Notes under the pieces: generated by a model
Told to the model about the DNA's origin: nothing
Databases searched by the model: none
The model's input: the letters and a program-made list of their open reading frames with translations, nothing else
Made by a program: the position numbers and the translations under genes
Origin: Entoloma clypeatum
Lineage: Eukaryota; Basidiomycota; Agaricomycetes; Agaricales; Entolomataceae
Reading direction: 5' to 3'
Length of the DNA: 64,000 nt
Assembly (NCBI GenBank): GCA_963565915.1
Contig: OY751496.1
Span: forward strand, 3,612,131-3,676,130
Part shown: piece after piece, positions 54,676 to 63,904 of the stretch
Layout of the letters: each line of letters opens with the position of its first letter
How positions within the stretch are numbered: position 1 is the stretch's first letter

Positions 54676-56281
54676 TCAATCGTGACGAGACAACCAAGCG
54701 TCTCCCAGACTCTGACGAGTATTTACAAGGTGCGCCAATGCAGTTCCCTCGGTTTCAGATAATTCTGAATCTGAGGAGTCCTCGAGATCTTCAGACAGCC
54801 GAAGAACTGGAGATTGACGCGAAGCTTCCTTGTCCATTCCTGTGATCACCACCTTTTTCCAAAGGCTAGTTAAATCAAATAAGTTCAGAGTGCGCTTACG
54901 CGACACTAAGAGCTTTCGTTTATCGAATCCTAACACCCTGATGTCTGGCATGGGGACAACGCCCCCAGAGGTGTGCACCTCAACCGTAAGATTCTCGTCG
55001 TCCATAACAGACGCCAAGTCTCCAGGGTCAGCAGAGAATCGCGGGTGTGAGAGGGAGAATTTCCCTTGCTCAGCGTGATCTAAATAATCGCGCCAGAAAC
55101 CGATGATGGTGTCACCAAGTTCTTTTGCGGAAAAATAATTCCATGCCTCGTTGAATTTAGACTTAAGTACTAACACCTCTGCAGGTGCCTTTCTCACTTC
55201 GTTGAGACGTTTAGCCCAACTGTCAGCACTGTATTTCTTGAGCCAAGCTCTAACGAGTTCTTCGGGGTAGCCACGCTTCACGTACAACAGAACCAACTGC
55301 TGCAGTGCCCTAAGGTAAGTCGATTGTAGACTACATAGTGTGGCGAGCCTCGACATCTCTCCAATAAAAGTCCCTCGTTTCACGTCGAGGGGATGGTGTG
55401 AGATGTATGGAATTCTTTCCAAATGAGAACGTGCTTTGCGATATGGCATGTGTTGTAGGGCGCCTCTTTCGTCGCGATACAGCATCATGTCTAAGAAGGG
55501 TTGATGAGACCCGGACACATTCCATTCAATAACACAATCTTCGATAACGACTTTTTGCATGGTCTGGAGCGCTTCAGCTTCAGATTCAGCATATACTAAA
55601 GCTAGAACGTCATCGATATACCGACCGTAGAAAGCTACGGACGGATCCTCCATGATTCCACAGTGTTTCTCAAAATACCAGCCGGAAAAGGTTGGCAAGA
55701 TCGGGGGAATCAGCTACGCCCATAGCAAGGCCTCTACGCTGTTTGTAGAATTTATCTTGGAATTGTGTTACCAAATTACGGTTGCCGACAAGGAGACACT
55801 GCAGGAATAGTTCATGCAGTTGTAAAACGTCTCGGTCAATGAGTGCGAACTCAGCGTCTAGATCAAAGCCTGACCATTCACAGTATAGAGAATCAACGAT
55901 GTCGATGCATCGTTGAATTGGAATGGAGGGGTAGTACGCTACAACGTCACCAGTGACGAGGTAAAACCTCTTGCCGGGAATCATCCGTAATTTACTCAAT
56001 TTTATCGCCAAGTCTTTGGTTCCATGGATAATGGATGGCGCCGCTTGTACAAGCGGTTTGAGACATTTAGAAATGTACTTTGCAGCTGGGTTCTGGATGG
56101 CACTGTGGCATGGGATGATAGGTCTCATTTTTACAGGTTCCTTATGGATCTTGGGGATCCCGTAGAACTGAGGCACAGTATGTTTGGTGAACCCGCCCTT
56201 TACTTCTTTAGGTGTAACCTTAGATCGCAAAAAACGTGCTAACTGCTTGCCAAGGGGATGAACATTAAAAGCAAGCTTTGC
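54676..56281 (-). pseudogene. Penelope-like reverse transcriptase, copy A
   Basis: 5'-truncated but holds most of the RT. The open frame begins at the break with KLAFNVHPLGKQLARFLRSK, then PQFYGIPKIHKEPVKMRPII (motif 2), FYLVTGDVVAYYPSIPIQ (motif A, first Asp), GLAMGVADSPDLANLF (motif B), and after a one-base frameshift near 55693 FYGRYIDDVLALVY (motif C). The Penelope thumb follows (QPFLDMMLYRDERG; YRKARSHLERIPYISHHPLD; KRGYPEELVRAWLKKY). The C-terminal about 150 residues have no GIY-YIG endonuclease and end LSRHD at 54676. This is the endonuclease-deficient Athena/Coprina type. The frameshift makes this copy inactive. Confidence 0.88.
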
Positions 56282-56308
56282 TAGGGGTTAGGGGTTAGGG
56301 GTTAGGGG
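56282..56308 (+). repeat. Telomeric tract capping U4
   Basis: TAGGGG followed by three TTAGGGG. Confidence 0.92.
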
Positions 56309-56359
56309 AGGAGCACTACGACGAGCGCAGCGAGGAGGAGTGCGACTGAGGGGCCTGTG

Positions 56360-56441
56360 TGCCGATGTGGACAATAGGACTTGGGATAAGTCCGGGATCC
56401 TATTTCGGCCTTTATAGGCCTCATCAGGTCCGAAAACGGCA
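56360..56441 (-). ncRNA. Hammerhead ribozyme, copy 5
   Basis: Subfamily 2 form. Predicted cleavage between 56373 and 56372. Confidence 0.9.
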
Positions 56442-57017
56442 ATCGGTTGAGTCATTCAGAGAACAATAGAACTATTGTTCTCTGGGCAGCTGACTCCGCC
56501 TATTGTCCACTTCGTCACACGCCTGACAGGTCGTGAGAGGAAAACGCCACAATAGCGCTCGCCAAGACAGGACCCGAGTAGGACCCTGCAAAGGTAAGGC
56601 TATGGGGAATCCCCATCACGGACCAACGGTCCGGGTGAGATCCGAGTGAACCGAGATAACGGATCGCTCCCACATCAAAGTCCGAAGATCTTTGAAGGCG
56701 AAGACCGTTATCCCGAAGGACACACAACAAGAAAACTAACCAATACCCAGTAACATGTAAGAACAGTTACGGGAAACCACCTAAGTACATTATTTACGAA
56801 ATGTACATAAAAACGCCAGACACAATGGTCGACATCAGAGCTGGAGTAAGCAAGGGCGAACAAGCAAGCCATCTCATCGCTAGACATGTCGATTGTTCGA
56901 ACCGACACCAGCTGAGCGAGATGACCCACATTCCCAACCCAACCCTAGGGTTGGGCGCACGTCCGTCGTTGAGTCTAGCAGAGGCCGGACTCACCCCCAG
57001 CCCCCAACGTTAACCGG

Positions 57018-57083
57018 TTAGGGTTAGGTTAGGGGTTAGGGGTTAGGAGTAAGGGGTTACTGTTAGGGGGTAAGGTTAGGTTA
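57018..57083 (+). repeat. Degenerate telomeric tract inside U5
   Basis: Repeats of TTAGGG, TTAGG, TTAGGGG, TTAGGAG and TTAGGGGG with interruptions. The same degenerate sequence is found at the same place in U8 and U9, so it is copied as part of the element. A second short piece (GGTTAGGGTTAGG) lies at 57147-57158. Confidence 0.85.
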
Positions 57084-57499
57084 AGCTGTTGGCTATTGTG
57101 TGTCAATAGGCAGGCATATATCTTTTCAATATAAGCTGAGCTTACGGTTAGGGTTAGGCTCCAAGGCTAATTCCTATGGTTTTCCATTGCGCACGAAGGC
57201 GCTATACCGTAAGTCGTTGGTCAGCTACACCGACATGGTGGGTTTCCACCACCGTTAAAGAACCGGAATGGTCAGAGAATGAAGGGGGACTCACTTTCGT
57301 AGGTAAGTCTGTGGTATCAAGGAGTTTATTCTCACTATTATGGTACTCTAGCGTTGTTCTCCCATATGCTCCTTCCGCAGCGTTCGTACTTAAACTACTG
57401 ACTACAAAAGGGATACACACGCCATAACGCAGGTAGGTCTAGCCGGTACATCCAACTGTTCTCCCGTATCCCCCTCGACGCTGTAAAGCGCCAAGACAC

Positions 57500-59121
57500 T
57501 CAGTCGTGACGAGACAACCAAGCGTCTCCAAGACTCTGACGAGTATTAACAAGGTGCGCCAGTGCGGTTCCTTCGGTTTCAGATAGTTCTGAATCTGAGG
57601 AGTCCTCGAGTTCGTCTGCAGACAGCCGAATAACCGGGGACTGGCGCGAAGCTTCCTTGTCCATTCCTGTGATCACCACCTTTTTCCAAAGAGTAGTTAA
57701 GTCAAATAAATTCAGAGTACGCTTTCGCGATACCAAGAATTTTCGTTTATCAAATCCTAACACCCGGATATCCGGCATGGGGGTTACCCCCCCTGCGGTG
57801 TGAACCATGACCGTCAGGTCCTCGTCGTCCATAACAGACGCCAAGTCCCCGGGGTCAGCGGAAAATCGTGGGTGCGAGAGGGAGAATTTCCCTTGCTCGG
57901 CGTTACTAAGATAGTCGCGCCAGAATCCGATGATGGTGTCACCAAGTTCTTTTGCGGAAAAGTAATTCCATGCCTCATTAAAATGTGACTTAAGTACCAA
58001 CACCTCTGCAGGTGCCTTTCTCACTTCGTTGAGACGTTTAGCCCAACTGTCAGTACTGTACTTCTTAAGCCATGCTTTAACAAGTTCTTCGGGGTACCCA
58101 CGCTTCACATACAACAATACCAACTGTTGCAGTGCCCTGAGGTAAGTCGATTGTAGACTACTCAGCGTGGCGAGCCTCGACATTTCACCAATAAAAGTCC
58201 CTCTCTTTACATCGAGCGGGTGGTGGGAAATGTATGGAATTCGTTCCAAGTGTGAACGTGCTTTGCGATAAGGCATGTGTTGCAAAGCGCCTCTTTCGTC
58301 GCGATACAACATCATGTCCAAGAAGGGTTGATGAGACCCAGACACATTCCACTCAATAACACAATCTTCGATGGCGACTTTTTGCACAATACGAAGCGCT
58401 TCAGCTTCTGAATTGGCATATACTAAAGCCAGTACATCATCGATGTACCGTCCATAGAAAGCTACGGACGGATCCTCCATGATTCCACAGTGTTTCTCAA
58501 AATACCAGCCGAAAATACCAGCCGGAAAAGGTTGGCAAGATCGGGGGAATCAGCTACGCCCATAGCAAGGCCTCTACGCTGTTTGTAGAATTTATCTTGG
58601 AATTGTGTTACCAAATTACGGTTGCCGACAAGGAGACACTGCAGGAATAGTTCATGCAGTTGTAAAACGTCTCGGTCAATGAGTGCGAACTCAGCGTCTA
58701 GATCAAAGCCTGACCATTCACAGTATAGAGAATCAACGATGTCGATGCATCGTTGAATTGGAATGGAGGGGTAGTACGCTACAACGTCACCAGTGACGAG
58801 GTAAAACCTCTTGCCGGGAATCATCCGTAATTTACTCAATTTTATCGCCAAGTCTTTGGTTCCATGGATAATGGATGGCGCCGCTTGTACAAGCGGTTTG
58901 AGACATTTAGAAATGTACTTTGCAGCTGGGTTCTGGATGGCACTGTGGCATGGGATGATAGGTCTCATTTTTACAGGTTCCTTATGGATCTTGGGGATCC
59001 CGTAGAACTGAGGCACAGTATGTTTGGTGAACCCGCCCTTTACTTCTTTAGGTGTAACCTTAGATCGCAAAAAACGTGCTAACTGCTTGCCAAGGGGATG
59101 AACATTAAAAGCAAGCTTTGC
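57500..59121 (-). pseudogene. Penelope-like reverse transcriptase, copy B (chimera)
   Basis: The C-terminal part (58480-57500) has MEDPSVAFYGRYIDDVLALV, the thumb and the end LSRHD, with differences from copy A such as ANSEAEALRIVQKVAIE. The N-terminal part (59121-58514) is identical to copy A. At the seam CGGCTGGTATTTT is present twice (58498-58523), a 13-bp duplication that leaves the two parts out of frame. Non-functional as it stands. Confidence 0.85.
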
Positions 59122-59148
59122 TAGGGGTTAGGGGTTAGGGGTTAGGGG
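59122..59148 (+). repeat. Telomeric tract capping U5
   Basis: Same 27 bp as the U4 cap, at the same truncation point, which argues that it was copied together with the distal half rather than added anew. Confidence 0.9.
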
Positions 59149-59655
59149 AGGAGCACTACGACGAGCGCAGCGAGGAGGAGTGCGACTGAGGGGCCTGTGT
59201 GCCGATGTGGACAATAGGACTTGGGATAAGTCCGGGATCCTATTTCGGCCTTTATAGGCCTCATCAGGTCCGAAAACGGCAATCGGTTGAGTCATTCAGA
59301 GAACAATAGAACTATTGTTCTCTGGGCAGCTGACTCCGCCTATTGTCCACTTCGTCACACGCCTGACAGGTCGTGAGAGGAAAACGCCACAATAGCGCTC
59401 GCCAAGACAGGACCCGAGTAGGACCCTGCAAAGGTAAGGCTATGGGGAATCCCCATCACGGACCAACGGTCCGGGTGAGATCCGAGTGAACCGAGATAAC
59501 GGATCGCTCCCACATCAAAGTCCGAAGATCTTTGAAGGCGAAGACCGTTATCCCGAAGGACACACAACAAGAAAACTAACCAATACCCAGTAACATGTAA
59601 GAACAGTTACGGGAAACCACCTAAGTACATTATTTACGAAATGTACATAAAAACG
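59149..59655 (-). mobile_element. U6: terminal repeat unit, 5'-truncated
   Basis: Starts at the AGGAGCACTACG junction and breaks at ATAAAAACG, about 200 bp short of the full terminal repeat. Capped by TAGGGTTGGGGT. Confidence 0.85.
59200..59281 (-). ncRNA. Hammerhead ribozyme, copy 6
   Basis: Subfamily 2 form. Predicted cleavage between 59213 and 59212. Confidence 0.9.
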
Positions 59656-59667
59656 TAGGGTTGGGGT
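59656..59667 (+). repeat. Imperfect telomeric tract capping U6
   Basis: TAGGGTTGGGGT: one repeat lacks its A. Confidence 0.75.
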
Positions 59668-60377
59668 AGGAGCACTACGACGAGCGCAGCGAGGAGGAGT
59701 GCGACTGAGGGCCTGTGTGTGCCGATGTGGACAATAGGACTTGGGATAAGTCCGGGATCCTATTTCGGCCTTTATAGGCCTCATCAGGTCCGAAAACGGC
59801 AATCGGTTGAGTCATTCAGAGAACAATAGAACTATTGTTCTCTGGGCAGCTGACTCCGCCTATTGTCCACTTCGTCACACGCCTGACAGGTCGTGAGAGG
59901 AAAACGCCACAATAGCGCTCGCCAAGACAGGACCCGAGTAGGACCCTGCAAAGGTAAGGCTATGGGGAATCCCCATCACGGACCAACGGTCCGGGTGAGA
60001 TCCGAGTGAACCGAGATAACGGATCGCTCCCACATCAAAGTCCGAAGATCTTTGAAGGCGAAGACCGTTATCCCGAAGGACACACAACAAGAAAACTAAC
60101 CAATACCCAGTAACATGTAAGAACAGTTACGGGAAACCACCTAAGTACATTATTTACGAAATGTACGTAAAAACGCCAGACACAATGGTCGACATCAGAG
60201 CTGGAGTAAGCAAGGGCGAACAAGCAAGTCATCTCATCGCTAGACATGTCGATTGTTCGAACCGACACCAGCTGAGCGAGATGACCCACATTCCCAACCC
60301 AACCCTAGGGTTGGGCGCACGTCCGTCGTTGAGTCTAGCAAAGGCCGGACTCACCCCCAGTCCCCAACGTTAACCGG
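59668..60377 (-). mobile_element. U7: complete terminal repeat unit
   Basis: Extends to AACGTTAACCGG. A small GTGT change near 59715 moves its junction to 65 nt from the cleavage site. Confidence 0.85.
59720..59801 (-). ncRNA. Hammerhead ribozyme, copy 7
   Basis: Subfamily 2 form. Predicted cleavage between 59733 and 59732. Confidence 0.9.
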
Positions 60378-60390
60378 TTAGGGTTAGGGG
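60378..60390 (+). repeat. Telomeric tract between U7 and U8
   Basis: TTAGGGTTAGGGG. Confidence 0.85.
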
Positions 60391-60441
60391 AGGAGCACTA
60401 CGACGAGCGCAGCGAGGAGGAGTGCGACTGAGGGGCCTGTG

Positions 60442-60523
60442 TGCCGATGTGGACAATAGGACTTGGGATAAGTCCGGGATCCTATTTCGGCCTTTATAGG
60501 CCTCATCAGGTCCGAAAACGGCA
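60442..60523 (-). ncRNA. Hammerhead ribozyme, copy 8
   Basis: Subfamily 2 form. Predicted cleavage between 60455 and 60454. Confidence 0.9.
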
Positions 60524-61099
60524 ATCGGTTGAGTCATTCAGAGAACAATAGAACTATTGTTCTCTGGGCAGCTGACTCCGCCTATTGTCCACTTAGTCAC
60601 ACGCCTGACAGGTCGTGAGAGGAAAACGCCACAATAGCGCTCGCCAAGACAGGACCCGAGTAGGACCCTGCAAAGGTAAGGCTATGGGGAATCCCCATCA
60701 CGGACCAACGGTCCGGGTGAGATCCGAGTGAACCGAGATAACGGATCGCTCCCACATCAAAGTCCGAAGATCTTTGAAGGCGAAGACCGTTATCCCGAAG
60801 GACACACAACAAGAAAACTAACCAATACCCAGTAACATGTAAGAACAGTTACGGGAAACCACCTAAGTACATTATTTACGAAATGTACGTAAAAACGCCA
60901 GACACAATGGTCGACATCAGAGCTGGAGTAAGCAAGGGCGAACAAGCAAGCCATCTCATCGCTAGACATGTCGATTGTTCGAACCGACACCAGCTGAGCG
61001 AGATGACCCACATTCCCAACCCAACCCTAGGGTTGGGCGCACGTCCGTCGTTGAGTCTAGCAAAGGCCGGACTCACCCCCAGCCCCCAACGTTAACCGG

Positions 61100-61165
61100 T
61101 TAGGGTTAGGTTAGGGGTTAGGGGTTAGGAGTAAGGGGTTACTGTTAGGGGGTAAGGTTAGGTTA
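61100..61165 (+). repeat. Degenerate telomeric tract inside U8
   Basis: Same order of variant repeats as in U5. Confidence 0.85.
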
Positions 61166-61581
61166 AGCTGTTGGCTATTGTGTGTCAATAGGCAGGCATA
61201 TATCTTTTCAATATAAGCTGAGCTTACGGTTAGGGTTAGGCTCCAAGGCTAATTCCTATGGTTTTCCATTGCGCACGAAGGCGCTATACCGTAAGTCGTT
61301 GGTCAGCTACACCGACAAGGTGGGTTTCCACCACCGTTAAAGAACCGGAATGGTCAGAGAATGAAGGGGGACTCACTTTCGTAGGTAAGTCTGTGGTAGC
61401 AAGGAGTTTATTCTCACTATTATGGTACTCTAGCGTTGTTCTCCCATATGTTCCTTCCGCAGCGTTCGTACTTAAACTACTGACTACAAAAGGGATACAC
61501 ACGCCATAACGCAGGTAGGTCTAGCCGGTACATCCAACTGTTCTCCCATATCCCCCTCGACGCTGTAAAGCGCCAAGACAC

Positions 61582-62593
61582 TCAGTCGTGACGAGACAAC
61601 CAAGCGTCTCCAAGACTCTGACGAGTATTAACAAGGTGCGCCAGTGCGGTTCCTTCGGTTTCAGATAGTTCTGAATCTGAGGAGTCCTCGAGTTCGTCTG
61701 CAGACAGCCGAACAACCGGAGACTGGCGCGAAGCTTCCTTGTCCATTCCTGTGATCACCACCTTTTTCCAAAGAGTAGTTAAGTCAAATAAATTCAGAGT
61801 ACGCTTTCGCGATACCAAGAATTTTCGTTTATCAAATCCTAACACCCGGATATCCGGCATGGGGGTTACCCCCCCTGCGGTGTGAACCATGACCGTCAGG
61901 TCCTCGTCGTCCATAACAGACGCCAAGTCTCCGGGGTCAGCGGAAAATCGTGGGTGCGAGAGGGAGAATTTCCCTTGCTCGGCGTTACTAAGATAGTCGC
62001 GCCAGAATCCGATGATGGTGTCACCAAGTTCTTTTGCGGAAAAGTAATTCCATGCCTCATTAAAATGTGACTTAAGTACCAACACCTCTGCAGGTGCCTT
62101 TCTCACTTCGTTGAGACGTTTAGCCCAACTGTCAGTACTGTACTTCTTAAGCCATGCTTTAACAAGTTCTTCGGGGTACCCACGCTTCACATACAACAAT
62201 ACCAACTGTTGCAGTGCCCTGAGGTAAGTCGATTGTAGACTACTCAGCGTGGCGAGCCTCGACATTTCACCGATAAAAGTCCCTCTCTTTACATCGAGCG
62301 GGTGGTGGGAAATGTATGGAATTCGTTCCAAGTGTGAACGTGCTTTGCGATAAGGCATGTGTTGCAAAGCGCCTCTTTCGTCGCGATACAGCATCATGTC
62401 CAAGAAGGGTTGATGAGACCCAGACACATTCCACTCAATAACACAATCTTCGATGGCGACTTTTTGCACAATACGAAGCGCTTCAGCTTCTGAATTGGCA
62501 TATACTAAAGCCAGTACATCATCGATGTACCGTCCGTAGAAAGCTACGGACGGATCCTCCATAATTCCACAATGTTTCTCAAAATACCAGCCG
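61582..62593 (-). pseudogene. Penelope-like reverse transcriptase, copy C
   Basis: Only the part from just before motif C (YGRYIDDVLALV) through the thumb to the end LSRHD. The frame is uninterrupted over about 326 codons. Motifs 1-3 and B are missing through 5' truncation. Near-identical to copy B over the shared part. Confidence 0.87.
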
Positions 62594-62606
62594 TAGGGGT
62601 TAGGGG
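62594..62606 (+). repeat. Telomeric tract capping U8
   Basis: TAGGGGTTAGGGG. Confidence 0.9.
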
Positions 62607-62657
62607 AGGAGCACTACGACGAGCGCAGCGAGGAGGAGTGCGACTGAGGGGCCTGTG

Positions 62658-62739
62658 TGCCGATGTGGACAATAGGACTTGGGATAAGTCCGGGATCCTA
62701 TTTCGGCCTTTATAGGCCTCATCAGGTCCGAAAACGGCA
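62658..62739 (-). ncRNA. Hammerhead ribozyme, copy 9
   Basis: Subfamily 2 form. Predicted cleavage between 62671 and 62670. Confidence 0.9.
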
Positions 62740-63315
62740 ATCGGTTGAGTCATTCAGAGAACAATAGAACTATTGTTCTCTGGGCAGCTGACTCCGCCTA
62801 TTGTCCACTTCGTCACACGCCTGACAGGTCGTGAGAGGAAAACGCCACAATAGCGCTCGCCAAGACAGGACCCGAGTAGGACCCTGCAAAGGTAAGGCTA
62901 TGGGGAATCCCCATCACGGACCAACGGTCCGGGTGAGATCCGAGTGAACCGAGATAACGGATCGCTCCCACATCAAAGTCCGAAGATCTTTGAAGGCGAA
63001 GACCGTTATCCCGAAGGACACACAACAAGAAAACTAACCAATACCCAGTAACATGTAAGAACAGTTACGGGAAACCACCTAAGTACATTATTTACGAAAT
63101 GTACGTAAAAACGCCAGACACAATGGTCGACATCAGAGCTGGAGTAAGCAAGGGCGAACAAGCAAGCCATCTCATCGCTAGACATGTCGATTGTTCGAAC
63201 CGACACCAGCTGAGCGAGATGACCCACATTCCCAACCCAACCCTAGGGTTGGGCGCACGTCCGTCGTTGAGTCTAGCAAAGGCCGGACTCACCCCCAGCC
63301 CCCAACGTTAACCGG

Positions 63316-63381
63316 TTAGGGTTAGGTTAGGGGTTAGGGGTTAGGAGTAAGGGGTTACTGTTAGGGGGTAAGGTTAGGTTA
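63316..63381 (+). repeat. Degenerate telomeric tract inside U9
   Basis: Third copy of the tract seen in U5 and U8. Confidence 0.85.
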
Positions 63382-63797
63382 AGCTGTTGGCTATTGTGTG
63401 TCAATAGGCAGGCATATATCTTTTCAATATAAGCTGAGCTTACGGTTAGGGTTAGGCTCCAAGGCTAATTCCTATGGTTTTCCATTGCGCACGAAGGCGC
63501 TATACCGTAAGTCGTTGGTCAGCTACACCGACAAGGTGGGTTTCCACCACCGTTAAAGAACCGGAATGGTCAGAGAATGAAGGGGGACTCACTTTCGTAG
63601 GTAAGTCTGTGGTAGCAAGGAGTTTATTCTCACTATTATGGTACTCTAGCGTTGTTCTCCCATATGTTCCTTCCGCAGCGTTCGTACTTAAACTACTGAC
63701 TACAAAAGGGATACACACGCCATAACGCAGGTAGGTCTAGCCGGTACATCCAACTGTTCTCCCATATCCCCCTCGACGCTGTAAAGCGCCAAGACAC

Positions 63798-63904
63798 TCA
63801 GTCGTGACGAGACAACCAAGCGTCTCCAAGACTCTGACGAGTATTAACAAGGTGCGCCAGTGCGGTTCCTTCGGTTTCAGATAGTTCTGAATCTGAGGAG
63901 TCCT
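63798..63904 (-). pseudogene. Penelope-like reverse transcriptase, last 35 codons
   Basis: Codes DSSDSELSETEGTALAHLVN and the common end LSRHD, with nothing upstream. Confidence 0.85.

Larger units (their letters stand above)
54307..56281 (-). mobile_element. U4: Penelope-like element, subfamily 1
   Basis: Its 3' part (54307-54666) is subfamily 1 terminal repeat and passes directly into the 3' end of a reverse transcriptase frame, without the telomere-like tract found in U5, U8 and U9. The distal end breaks at GCAAGCTTTGC (56281) and is capped by four telomeric repeats. Confidence 0.85.
56309..59121 (-). mobile_element. U5: Penelope-like element, subfamily 2, chimeric
   Basis: Terminal repeat, internal degenerate telomeric tract (57018-57083), a 3' flank, then reverse transcriptase. 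The distal half of the RT region (58514-59121) is the same sequence as U4 (55680-56281), including the same truncation point, while the proximal half follows the U8 type. Confidence 0.85.
60391..62593 (-). mobile_element. U8: Penelope-like element, 5'-truncated in RT
   Basis: Terminal repeat, degenerate telomeric tract (61100-61165), 3' flank and the C-terminal part of the RT. Breaks at AAAATACCAGCCG (62593), just before motif C, and is capped by TAGGGGTTAGGGG. The sequence is almost the same as the proximal half of U5. Confidence 0.87.
62607..63904 (-). mobile_element. U9: outermost unit, 5'-truncated
   Basis: Terminal repeat, degenerate telomeric tract (63316-63381), 3' flank and the last codons of the RT (63904-63798). 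Breaks at GAGGAGTCCT and is followed by the long terminal telomeric tract. It is the last arrival if the array grew outward. Confidence 0.87.

Noticed and set aside
54676..55200. GIY-YIG endonuclease at the RT C-terminus
   Set aside because: No GIY or YIG-like segment follows the thumb in any copy. The frame ends with an acidic Ser-rich tail.
57202..57420. A 72-codon minus-strand frame between RT and the telomeric tract in U5, U8, U9
   Set aside because: The few differences among copies all change amino acids, no start context or family is seen, and it lies after the RT stop. Treated as 3' flank.
57500..59121. Telomerase reverse transcriptase or retron/group II RT
   Set aside because: Motif spacing, FYGIPKIHK, YIDD and the HHPLD/KRGYP thumb are those of Penelope-like RT. 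No TEN/TRBD domain or group II maturase region is seen.
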